This document shows, one piece after another, positions 35,410 through 43,663 of a DNA stretch of 64,000 nucleotides. Position 1 is the stretch's first letter. Each line of letters starts with the position of its first letter. The translations under genes were made by a program, and so were the position numbers. Source of the stretch: Paenibacillus polymyxa M1 (GTDB taxonomy: Bacteria; Bacillota; Bacilli; Paenibacillales; Paenibacillaceae); contig NC_017542.1 of the NCBI RefSeq assembly GCF_000237325.1, positions 2,576,501-2,640,500 on the forward strand, given 5' to 3'. The notes below the pieces were generated by a model. That model was not told the DNA's origin, made no database searches, and saw only the letters and a program-made list of their open reading frames with translations.

Positions 35410-36672
35410 ATGAACACATTCGAAACACTGGAGTCCAATGTAAGATCTTATTGCAGAAGTTTTCCAGTTGTTTTCAACAAAGCGAAAAATGATGTTTTGT
35501 ACACGGAGGCAGGAGAGGGATATATTGACTTTTTTGCCGGGGCAGGGGCTCTAAATTACGGGCATAATAATGACTTTATGAAAAACCGGTTACTAGATTA
35601 TTTAACCTCCGATCGGATCATGCATGGTCTGGATATGTACACCACGGCCAAGCAAGAGTTTATGGAGTCTTTTTCCGAGCGTATTCTCCAGCCTAAGGGC
35701 TTGAATTATAAGCTTCAATTTTGCGGACCAACGGGAACCAATGCGGTAGAAGCAGCACTGAAACTTGCGCGTAAGGTGAAAAAAAGAAATGGCGTTTTTG
35801 CTTTTATGGGCGGTTTCCACGGTATGTCGCTGGGTAGTTTATCTATTACCAGCAACAATTCTATGCGAGAGAGCGCAGGAGTCCCACTGAATAATGTTAC
35901 CTTTATACCTTATAACAGCATGTTTAACGGAATGGATACGATTTTGTACATGGAACAGCTTTTAACAGACACTCATTCTGGTGTGGAAAAGCCTGCTGCG
36001 ATTATTTTGGAAACGGTACAGGCTGAGGGTGGTATTAATATCGCAGATAACGAATGGCTGCGTGAGTTGCGACAGCTGTGCGATGATCACGATATTTTGC
36101 TCATTGTTGATGATATTCAGGTCGGTTGCGGCCGAGTTGGTTCGTTCTTCTCGTTTGAGCGAGCAGGAATTGTTCCTGATATGGTTGTCTTGTCCAAGTC
36201 GATCAGTGGATACGGTTTGCCAATGTCTTTGTTGCTGCTTAAGCCAGAACTGGACATTTGGAGTCCAGGTGAACATAACGGCACTTTCCGTGGGAATCAG
36301 CTAGCGTTTGTCGGTGCCAAGGCAGCGCTGGAGTTCAGAGACACGGTAGGGCTAGAAGCACAAGTGAAGGAAAAAGAGGCTTTTGTTCAGCAGTTCTTGC
36401 GTGAACATATCCAAAAGATGGATCCACTCATTGAAATTCGCGGCTTGGGACTGATATGGGGAATTGATGTGACCCATCTGGGAGAAGCCTTCGCCAAGGA
36501 GGTAGCAACTCTCTGCTTTAGTAAGGGACTTATTATTGAGCGAGCTGGGCGTAACGATACGGTGCTCAAAATTATGCCTGCATTAACGATAAGTATGGAG
36601 AACTTGAGCAAGGGCTGCAACATTATTAAAGAAAGCATGGCACAGGTAACCAGTAACTTGGTTACGCTGTAA
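35410..36672 (+). CDS. ectB: diaminobutyrate--2-oxoglutarate aminotransferase
   Basis: 420 residues from ATG 35410 with GGGAGGA upstream; a longer in-frame version from 35368 is less likely. Class III PLP aminotransferase: FAGAGALNYGHNN, the GPTGTNAVEAALKLAR cofactor loop, FMGGFHGMSLGSLSITSN, ILETVQAEGGIN, D234-D235 of LIVDDIQVGCGR and the Schiff-base lysine K263 in LSKSISGYGLP. EctB makes L-2,4-diaminobutyrate from aspartate semialdehyde and glutamate. No ectA or ectC is nearby, so ectoine is not the evident product. In P. polymyxa, ectB is known to supply diaminobutyrate for polymyxin. Terminated by the repeated hairpin at 36690. Confidence 0.92.
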   Translation: MNTFETLESNVRSYCRSFPVVFNKAKNDVLYTEAGEGYIDFFAGAGALNYGHNNDFMKNRLLDYLTSDRIMHGLDMYTTAKQEFMESFSERILQPKGLNYKLQFCGPTGTNAVEAALKLARKVKKRNGVFAFMGGFHGMSLGSLSITSNNSMRESAGVPLNNVTFIPYNSMFNGMDTILYMEQLLTDTHSGVEKPAAIILETVQAEGGINIADNEWLRELRQLCDDHDILLIVDDIQVGCGRVGSFFSFERAGIVPDMVVLSKSISGYGLPMSLLLLKPELDIWSPGEHNGTFRGNQLAFVGAKAALEFRDTVGLEAQVKEKEAFVQQFLREHIQKMDPLIEIRGLGLIWGIDVTHLGEAFAKEVATLCFSKGLIIERAGRNDTVLKIMPALTISMENLSKGCNIIKESMAQVTSNLVTL

Positions 36673-36689
36673 ATGTAATTCCATTAGCA

Positions 36690-36759
36690 AAACCCCTTGG
36701 TTGGAGCAGCCGTCTGCTGTAAGGTAAGCAGGTGTGTGCCACCTTCCAAGGGTTTTTTT
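36690..36759 (+). terminator. long terminator hairpin, copy 2 of a repeated element
   Basis: AAACCCCTTGG (36690-36700) pairs with CCAAGGGTTT (36746-36755) with one bulged C, followed by seven T. The interior has GTGTGCCACCTTC in the same relative place as in the hairpin at 29066-29142. Confidence 0.75.
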
Positions 36760-36766
36760 GTGAAAA

Positions 36767-37285
36767 TTAAGAAATAACCGCCTGCGCGTATTTTAGTGCA
36801 GATTGCTCCAACTGCTCATCTGTCAAAGTTGCGGCACCATACTGCACGAAATAAGGAAGCAATTTAACACCAATCATATGGCCTGTAGCTTCAAAAGGTC
36901 TCAACAGTTCTTCGATCGTGTATCTGTTTCGTCCGCCATGTTGATAGTTTTCCTCCACGCTGGCAGCGGACAAGGCGATCAACAACTCTTTGCCCTGTAG
37001 CTTGCCACCTTCGCTTCCATAAGCCCACCCGTAAGTTAAAACCTTATCCAGCCATTTTTTCAGCAGGGGAGGACTGCTATACCAGTAAAAGGGGAATTGC
37101 AGAACGATACGATGATGCTGCTCTAGCAGTTTCTGCTCATGGGCAACGTTGATTTGCTCATCCGGATATACTTCATACAGGTTGTGAACGGTCACGCTGG
37201 ATTGCTTCTTGAGTTCTTGCATCCATCTTTTGTTAATACGAGATTCCGCAAGATCAGGATGAACAACAATAACGAGTGTTGACAT
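36767..37285 (-). CDS. NAD(P)H-dependent oxidoreductase, flavodoxin fold (KefF/YheR type)
   Basis: 172 residues from ATG 37285 (AGGAG about 10 nt upstream; an in-frame TTG at 37303 is less likely). The flavodoxin-like fold is seen in LVIVVHPDLAESRINKRW, the FPFYWYSSPPLLKKWLDKVL block and the TYGWAYGSEGGKLQGKELL segment typical of quinone reductases of the KefF/NQO family. These FMN enzymes reduce quinones or act as ancillary subunits of K+/H+ exchangers. The last bases overlap no neighbour; it converges on ectB. Confidence 0.85.
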   Translation of the reverse strand: MSTLVIVVHPDLAESRINKRWMQELKKQSSVTVHNLYEVYPDEQINVAHEQKLLEQHHRIVLQFPFYWYSSPPLLKKWLDKVLTYGWAYGSEGGKLQGKELLIALSAASVEENYQHGGRNRYTIEELLRPFEATGHMIGVKLLPYFVQYGAATLTDEQLEQSALKYAQAVIS

Positions 37286-37400
37286 GTAAAACCATCTCCT
37301 CAAAGCTTATTTTTCGTAAGTAAATAACCATTACGCATGTAACGATTTTAGATTCAACCCACAAAATTGTCAACTCTTCTCAATTTTGAGTTCTACATAC

Positions 37401-37429
37401 AAAAAACTCCGACAATCTATGCCGGAGTT
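37401..37429 (-). terminator. intrinsic terminator of the diguanylate cyclase gene
   Basis: Read on the minus strand: AACTCCG (37429-37423) pairs with CGGAGTT (37411-37405) followed by T residues (complement of 37401-37406). Confidence 0.75.
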
Positions 37430-37450
37430 GCATTAAATGCATTTTTTACA

Positions 37451-38575
37451 TTAAGCGATATGGTCAAGAGCAACAATTTTATTTTTACCGGAGCGCTTGG
37501 CTTGATACAGATAGTCGTCTGTCTCCTGAAAAAATACATCTTTGTCTTTGTTCATATCCTCGGTATAGCTTTTTAATCCAATGCTTACGGTTACAGAAAC
37601 GATTTGCATTTTCTCCTGAAAGGTCATTTTCTCCACTTCACGCCGAATGTTCTCCACAATCTGATAAGCTTCCTCAAAAGTATGCTCGAACATTAAAATA
37701 GCAAACTCCTCGCCGCCATAGCGGGCCGGAATGTCATTTGCTGTAATTTGCTCTGTGATGATTTGCGAGATGCCTTCCAAAATTTTATCTCCAAACTGAT
37801 GTCCGTAAGTGTCATTGATCTTCTTGAAATTATCAATATCCACTAACGCCAGATGGATGATCGCTCCTTGTTCGGCATATTCGAGTGCTTTTTCATAAAA
37901 GTTTTGAAAAGACAAATGATTATAAAGCTTCGTCAAACCATCGGTCATAGACATTTTGCTGATAATCGCGTTGCTGATCATTAATTCCTGCTGGGCGCGC
38001 TTTGTCTTGTATAAATCCACTAACAAATCGCGGCCGCTGGCCTGAATAATAAGGGCAAGAAAAGTAGACATAATTAAAAATGTTGGAATCGCCACGATAT
38101 CAAAGTCTGACAAATAGCTGCGGAATGATCCATCTATTGCTAGCAATAGAAAAAAGACGATCACTTGCAGTGCAAAAGAAAGCCATATTAAGCGACGATT
38201 GAAAAACAGAATCGAAGAAAAAATGGGCAACAAGCACAACGCTGGAATAATCCGGATATCATAGTTTAGGCGAATAATCATCCAACAAATGACGGTGCTT
38301 GCCATAAATAGAATCGCGAAAGAATACCTACTAAATTTAAAATGTGCCAGCTCTGCAAGTAAGTTGGATCCACTCATGATTAGTGTGGGAACAATAAGGA
38401 CCCCAACGTAAAATTCATAAGGCGAAGCGGGATAATCAAGGAATAAGTAGCTGCCCAGCTGGACGATAAAATGTACGGTTATAATCATCCAGTAAAGTAA
38501 TAACATCTTGCGCACCCAGCGGGCTTGCTTTGTTCTGTAATCCATGGTTTGAGTAAGCCGTTTTGTCTTGTTCAT
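37451..38575 (-). CDS. membrane diguanylate cyclase (GGDEF)
   Basis: 374 residues. Six hydrophobic segments in about residues 22-180 form a membrane sensor, followed by a short coiled linker and a GGDEF domain (about 205-370) with TDGLTKLYNH, DIDNFKKINDTYGHQFGD and the active-site RYGGEEF at 286-291, a functional variant that makes cyclic di-GMP. The RxxD inhibitory site expected five residues earlier reads T-A-N-D, so product inhibition at that site is probably absent. GTGGTGAC precedes the ATG. Stand-alone gene with its own terminator. Confidence 0.88.
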   Translation of the reverse strand: MNKTKRLTQTMDYRTKQARWVRKMLLLYWMIITVHFIVQLGSYLFLDYPASPYEFYVGVLIVPTLIMSGSNLLAELAHFKFSRYSFAILFMASTVICWMIIRLNYDIRIIPALCLLPIFSSILFFNRRLIWLSFALQVIVFFLLLAIDGSFRSYLSDFDIVAIPTFLIMSTFLALIIQASGRDLLVDLYKTKRAQQELMISNAIISKMSMTDGLTKLYNHLSFQNFYEKALEYAEQGAIIHLALVDIDNFKKINDTYGHQFGDKILEGISQIITEQITANDIPARYGGEEFAILMFEHTFEEAYQIVENIRREVEKMTFQEKMQIVSVTVSIGLKSYTEDMNKDKDVFFQETDDYLYQAKRSGKNKIVALDHIA

Positions 38576-38671
38576 GATGTCACCACACTTAATGTATCTA
38601 TAGCCATTCTCGTATTATAAGATACTATGTGGTGAAGTTGAAGCTAATTTTTTTGAAGGGCATGAACTCGT

Positions 38672-41124
38672 TTAGCCCAGCAACACTTTTACCTGGTGAA
38701 TAGTTCCATCTCCTGCAACCGGCAGAATATTATTCGTTAGAACTGTGCCATCTACGGTAACTGTAGCTACACCTTTGGAGACGTGTTGCGGATTCGTGAT
38801 ATGAATCACATAGGTGTCGCCACGGAAGACGCGGGTGACTGTGAATTCTCCCCAAGATTTGGGGATGCACGGATCAATACGCAGACCGTCCCATTCCGGC
38901 TGAATACCGAGGATGGATTGAGTAATAGCTATAAAATTCCATGCCGCAGTACCCGTTAGCCAGGAATTTTTGGCTTCACCTTCACGAACCGCATCCTTAC
39001 CCGCGATCATTTGAGCATACACATACGGCTCGGTACGATGAATGTCGCTGATGTCCTCTAGATAAGCGGGAGCAATTTTGCTATACAGCTCGAAAGCGCG
39101 ATCCCCGCGTCCTATGACAGCTTCTGCCATCATAATCCAGGGGTTATTGTGACAGAAAATACCTGCATTTTCCTTATAGCCAGGAGGGTAAGAAGAGATT
39201 TCACCTAGATTCATATAGTAGCGGGAATAAGGCGGATGTTGTAGTACAATGCCGTAGGGAGTTTCCAGTCGATCACGTGTAGAGTCGAGAGCTTTATGAG
39301 CGAGACCTTCTTCAACGCCAATTCCTGCCATTACACAGAAGCCCTGAGGTTCTATGAAAATTTGCCCTTCTTCACAATCCTTGCTCCCTATTTTGTTACC
39401 ATAATGGTCGTACGCACGTAAGAACCATTCCCCGTCAAACCCATGCTCCAATGTGGCTGTTCGCATACGATCCACATGTGCTTGAGCTGTGGCTGCTTCT
39501 TCATTCAAACCTCTGCGCTTGCAAAGCTCAATAAAATCCGGTCCAGTATATACGAATAGTCCGGCGATAAACACAGATTCGGCTATTCGGCCCTCCAAAT
39601 TCTGTGTCGTCTGATAGGACTCATCTGGTGTAGCGGAAAAACAGTTGAGATTGAGACAGTCGTTCCAGTCAGCCCGGCCAATGAGTGGAAGACCATGGGG
39701 ACCTAAATTGTCTACAACATGGTAAAAAGAACGCTTCAAGTGTTCAAACAGCGAAGAGGCACGATCTACATTCCCGTCAAAGGGAACTTGTTCATCCAGA
39801 ATGCCAAAGTCTCCGGTTTCTTTAATATACGCTGAGGTACCGACGATAAGCCACAGCGGATCATCGTTAAAGCCACCGCCAACCTCGTGATTTCCTTTTT
39901 TGGTCAACGGTTGGTACTGATGATATGCCCCGCCGTTTTCAAACTGAGTAGAAGCAATGTCGATAATCCGCTCCCTTGCCCGCTCCGGTATTTGGTGGAC
40001 GAAGCCGAGCAAGTCTTGATTTGAATCCCGAAAACCCATACCACGTCCAATACCGGATTCAAAATACGAGGCCGAACGTGACAAATTGAATGTAACCATA
40101 CATTGATATGGGTTCCATATGTTCACCATTCGGTTCAGTTTGTCGTCATGACTTTGAAGGGTATACTTGGACAACAGATCGTTCCAATAACTTCGTAGCT
40201 CACTCAATGCTCGTTCCACATCGGTTTCATCCGCAAATTGCGCGATCATGGCATGAGCCCGTTTTTTGTTAATAATACCCGGAGACTCCCATTTCTCTTC
40301 CTCTGGGTTTTCCACATAACCGAGTACAAAGTTACAGCTTGTTTCTTCGCCAGGCTCCAGTGTGATCTCAATGCAATGCGATCCGATAGGGGACCAGCCG
40401 CTGGCTATCGAGTTAGACGCTTGCCCTGCGGTGATGGTTTGGGGCTGATCCAGTCCATTGTAGAGACCCAAAAATGCTTCACGGTCTGTATCATAGCCCG
40501 CCAGCGGACGATTCGCAGAGAAAAAAGCATAGTGATTGCGGCGTTCGCGGTATTCCGTCTTGTGATAAATGACAGAATCCTGTATTTCAACTTCGCCTGT
40601 ATTTCAACTTCGCCTGTGTTCAAGTTACGCTGAAAATTGGTCATATCGTCATAGGCGTTCCACAGGCAAAATTCAACGAATGAAAAGAGTTTGATCTTTT
40701 TAGTTTGTAACGATGTGTTCTGAAGCTTGACCTGGTGGACCTCGCCGTCAAAGGAAAGGGGCACAAATGCTAGTTGCGTAGCCCGAATACCTCTGCGTTC
40801 ACCCATAATTGAGGTATAGCCAAGCCCATGACGGCATTCATACTGCTCCAACTCTCTTTTAACCGGCATCCAGCCCGGAGTCCAATAATCTCCATCATCA
40901 TAAATATAAAAATAGCGACCGCCATTATCGACAGGAATATTGTTGTACCGATAACGTGTTAAACGACGTAAGCGAGCGTCTCGGTAAAATGCATAGCCGC
41001 CGCCTGTATTGGAGATCAGTCCAAAAAATCGTTCATTACCTAAATAATTTATCCAGGGATATGGTGTTTGAGGGGTGTGGATAACATATTCTTGGTTGGC
41101 ATCATCGAAGAAACCATACTTCAT
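38672..41124 (-). pseudogene. cellobiose phosphorylase (GH94) broken by a 17-bp tandem duplication
   Basis: Start ATG 41124 (GAGGAG upstream) encodes [20 protein letters not shown] and the GH94 N-terminal beta-sandwich. At 40579-40617 a 17-bp unit is tandemly repeated, shifting the frame. Removing one copy restores [13 protein letters not shown] and a continuous frame of about 811 residues, the usual length of cellobiose phosphorylase. The catalytic domain is otherwise intact, including [28 protein letters not shown] and [12 protein letters not shown]. The enzyme would split cellobiose to glucose 1-phosphate and glucose. The downstream part can be read from an in-frame start near 40471 but would lack the N-terminal domain. 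Confidence 0.88.
40579..40617. repeat. 17-bp tandem duplication inside the GH94 gene
   Basis: The 17-bp unit TGTATTTCAACTTCGCC occupies 40581-40597 and 40598-40614, with identity extending over 40579-40617 at this period. Because 17 is not a multiple of three it causes the frameshift. Confidence 0.95.
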
Positions 41125-41347
41125 GGCGCAGGACTCCTCTCGAATTGGAAAATAAAAGACCCAACACATGATTATATTCAAACATTCAGCAGTTCTTCCT
41201 GAAAGAAGACATTTCCTGCCTTAAACAAAATGTGCTTGAATTCGTCAACCTTCTTTTTCGAATTTGCAAAATATTTGAAATGGGTAAATATACCTTTTTG
41301 TGCTAAACTAAAAAAGTTAGGATTTAGCAAGACAGGAGGTTGCAAGA

Positions 41348-42082
41348 ATGGCACCTATCACATTATTTTTCATCCCGTATGCAGGTGGATCGGCATCAGT
41401 CAGCTTCAAGTGGAAAAAGCTGCTGCTCCCACAGATTAAACTTGTCCCTTTGGAATTGGCGGGCAGAGGTATTCGTTCTGGTGAACCGCTAAAGGATAGC
41501 ATTGAGGAGATGAGCGAGGATCTGCTGCACCAAATCAGCCAAGAGTTAGTTCCTGGCGATCCTTATGCCATATACGGTCACAGCATGGGAACAATGATTG
41601 CGTTCGAGCTGTATTATAAGCTGGTGGCCGGAGGATATGGGAAGCCGGCTCATCTATTTGTTTCGGGTGGACGAGCACCGCATGTCCCGAGAAATGTCCC
41701 GTGGTTACATGATCTGCCCGCAGATCAATTTAGAACACATTTGCGACGGTACGGTCAGCTTTCGGAAGCCATTTTTGACAATCAGGAATTGTATGACTAT
41801 TTTATGCCAGTATTAAGAGCAGATTTCAAAGCTGTCGAGATGTATAAGTATATGGATAAAGATACGCCTTTACATTGCCCTATCACCGCCCTGACAGGAC
41901 TGACCGACAACACGGTGACCCTACAAGATGCGGAGGCGTGGGCACAGCATACGGATCAGCAATTTCGTGTGTTTACCTTTGAAGGAGGACACTTTTTTAT
42001 TCATGATGAAGTAGAACGAATTACAAACATTATCAATGAGTCTTTGGAGCTGAGTACAGTGACTAGTAGAATACAAAATTAA
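41348..42082 (+). CDS. type II thioesterase (stand-alone, NRPS/PKS-associated type)
   Basis: 244 residues. The GrsT/SrfAD-type signature is complete: FFIPYAGGSASVSFKWKKLL, the LELAGRGIRSGEPL loop, nucleophile S79 in YGHSMGTMIAFEL, an acid in TGLTDNTV and His215 in EGGHFFIHDE. Type II thioesterases release wrong or stalled acyl groups from carrier proteins of nonribosomal peptide or polyketide synthetases. No synthetase lies in this window, so it would act in trans. AGGAGG lies 7-8 nt upstream. The sugar isomerase gene begins 17 bp after its stop and is probably co-transcribed. Confidence 0.88.
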   Translation: MAPITLFFIPYAGGSASVSFKWKKLLLPQIKLVPLELAGRGIRSGEPLKDSIEEMSEDLLHQISQELVPGDPYAIYGHSMGTMIAFELYYKLVAGGYGKPAHLFVSGGRAPHVPRNVPWLHDLPADQFRTHLRRYGQLSEAIFDNQELYDYFMPVLRADFKAVEMYKYMDKDTPLHCPITALTGLTDNTVTLQDAEAWAQHTDQQFRVFTFEGGHFFIHDEVERITNIINESLELSTVTSRIQN

Positions 42083-42099
42083 AAAAGAGGTGATTTTTA

Positions 42100-42957
42100 G
42101 TGACAGTAGGTGTATTGGCACATTTGTTTGGCAAGTTGCCTTATCGTGAGTTGGCTGCAAAGGTAGGTGAAGCGGGCTTTACTCATGTTCAGCTTGCTCC
42201 ATGGAGAGCGATCAGCGATGTCGATTTTAATAAACCTGGCAAGTTCAATCCAGGATTAGCATCGTCTATCGCAGAGGAATTTCGTAAGCATGGGGTATCC
42301 ATATCAGTGCTCGGTTGTTATTTGCATTTTTTTGTACAGGATGAGGAATTGTTACGTGAGAATGTAGAGCGTTTCAAAGAGCTGATCCGATATGCGGGTC
42401 TGTTAGGAGCACCAATGGTCGCAGCTGAAGTCGGACGCAATGAGGACGGGACCCCTTATTCGGAACGGGACTGGAGAGTTGTAAAAGAAGTTGTACGAGA
42501 ATTAGCAGATGAGGCGGAAAAATGGGGGGTATTCGTAGGATTGGAAGCTGCTAACGATCACTTGGTCGGAACAGCAGCAGAGCTTGCTACCTTCTTGGAA
42601 GAAGTGCCCTCTTCACACATTGGCGTTGTGATTGATCCGGGTAATTTGCTAAAAACGGAAAATTTGGCCCGACAGGATGAGATCATCCGCGAAGCTTTTC
42701 AGCTGCTGGGACCTCGGATTATCGCAGCGCATGCCAAAGACCGGCGTCTGTCATCATCAGGTGAGATCGAGACCGTACCGCCGGGTTTTGGTGACATGAA
42801 CTATGGTCTATATATGGAACTGCTGGAGCAGTACAAGCCAGGGGTCCATATTATTATGGAAGCTGCTCAGGAGCATGAGATGGCTCAATCCAAACGCTAT
42901 ATCGAAGGTCATCGGATTGCGGCTCAGAAAGCACAGCAAGTGCAAACGAAATCATAG
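42100..42957 (+). CDS. sugar phosphate isomerase/epimerase family (xylose-isomerase-like TIM barrel)
   Basis: 285 residues from a GTG start with AAGAGGTGA upstream. TIM-barrel features of the AP endonuclease 2/IolE-like superfamily: AKVGEAGFTHVQLAPW, VSISVLGCYLHFF, GAPMVAAEVGRN, VFVGLEAANDHLVGT, the metal-binding IGVVIDPGNLL, IIAAHAKDRRL and HIIMEAAQ. It likely binds a divalent metal and acts on a sugar, polyol or their phosphates; the exact substrate is not readable. Follows the thioesterase by 17 bp, an unusual pairing. Terminator at 42998-43028. Confidence 0.8.
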   Translation: MTVGVLAHLFGKLPYRELAAKVGEAGFTHVQLAPWRAISDVDFNKPGKFNPGLASSIAEEFRKHGVSISVLGCYLHFFVQDEELLRENVERFKELIRYAGLLGAPMVAAEVGRNEDGTPYSERDWRVVKEVVRELADEAEKWGVFVGLEAANDHLVGTAAELATFLEEVPSSHIGVVIDPGNLLKTENLARQDEIIREAFQLLGPRIIAAHAKDRRLSSSGEIETVPPGFGDMNYGLYMELLEQYKPGVHIIMEAAQEHEMAQSKRYIEGHRIAAQKAQQVQTKS

Positions 42958-42997
42958 ACACTTTCATATTCATCAATAATTCGGTCATGATTCAGGA

Positions 42998-43028
42998 GAC
43001 TTGGAAGCGCCTACTTTTCCAAGTCTTT
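42998..43028 (+). terminator. intrinsic terminator
   Basis: GACTTGGAA (42998-43006) pairs with TTCCAAGTC (43017-43025), then T residues. It lies just before the convergent DUF423 stop. Confidence 0.7.
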
Positions 43029-43038
43029 GTTCATTTGT

Positions 43039-43407
43039 TTAGCCTTGCATTACCGCCACCATCACCATCACCCAGCTTGCCAAAAAAGCCAGCCCGCCAA
43101 TCGGGGTGATGGCTCCAAGCTTTTTCACACCAGACACACTAAGAATATACAGACTGCCGGAAAACAGGAGAATGCCCACCAGCATAACCCAACCAGCGGT
43201 TACAATAAGAGAAGAATGGACCAGGTTACCTGCAAGAACTCCCAGCAGCAACAAACCCAAACCGTGAGCAATTTGATATTGAATTCCTGTCTGGAATATG
43301 CTCATCATGTCTGCAGAAAGTCTTTTTTTCAACGCATGCGCCCCGAATGCTCCCAGAGCTACAGCTAAAAACATCACAATACAGCCAAGCAACAGCAACA
43401 ATTTCAT
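43039..43407 (-). CDS. DUF423 family small membrane protein
   Basis: 122 residues with four hydrophobic helices. The N-terminal signature GCIVMFLAVALGAFGAHALK is diagnostic for DUF423 (YwdK/YgdD family), along with QIAHGLGLLL and SGSLYILSVSGVK. Inner-membrane protein of unknown function. Strong ribosome site AAGGAGG 8 nt upstream of the ATG. Divergent from the GH48 gene. Confidence 0.88.
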   Translation of the reverse strand: MKLLLLLGCIVMFLAVALGAFGAHALKKRLSADMMSIFQTGIQYQIAHGLGLLLLGVLAGNLVHSSLIVTAGWVMLVGILLFSGSLYILSVSGVKKLGAITPIGGLAFLASWVMVMVAVMQG

Positions 43408-43657
43408 GATTTAACGCCTCCTTGTGAAATAGTACCGATTCCTATCGATTTCGTCAATTTTCCTTGTGCAACTCTAAACATATAGAATTTTTCGACTCTC
43501 ATTTGGCAACTAGTGTGGTATATTCTTGCCAGGGCCAATGTGAAGCATTTGGAGCTATGGACAGCGTGTCCTCCACCTTTGTAACGGGAAAGTGAGGTGA
43601 TGGCGCTGTCTTTTTGTGCTGTCGTTTTTCGGAACCAAATTTTGAGTAAAGCCAAAA
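43408..43657 (+). promoter_or_regulatory. leader of the GH48 gene with extended -10 promoter and terminator-like hairpin
   Basis: An extended -10 element (TGG-TATATT, 43516-43524) has no good -35. Downstream, GACAGCG (43560-43566) pairs with CGCTGTC (43604-43610), with a second pairing of CCTCCACCTTT against AAAGTGAGG inside, and TTTTT follows at 43611-43615. This terminator-like structure lies in the untranslated leader about 50 nt before the start codon, suggesting attenuation. The regulator is unknown. Confidence 0.5.
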
Positions 43658-43663
43658 TTGATA

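Noticed and set aside
35220..35492. Hydrophobic 90-residue frame in the ectB leader
   Set aside because: No ribosome site, composition reflects the T-rich DNA, and it overlaps the ectB start out of frame.
35410..36672. Ectoine biosynthesis cluster
   Set aside because: Only ectB is present; no ectA, ectC or ectD frame lies on either side.
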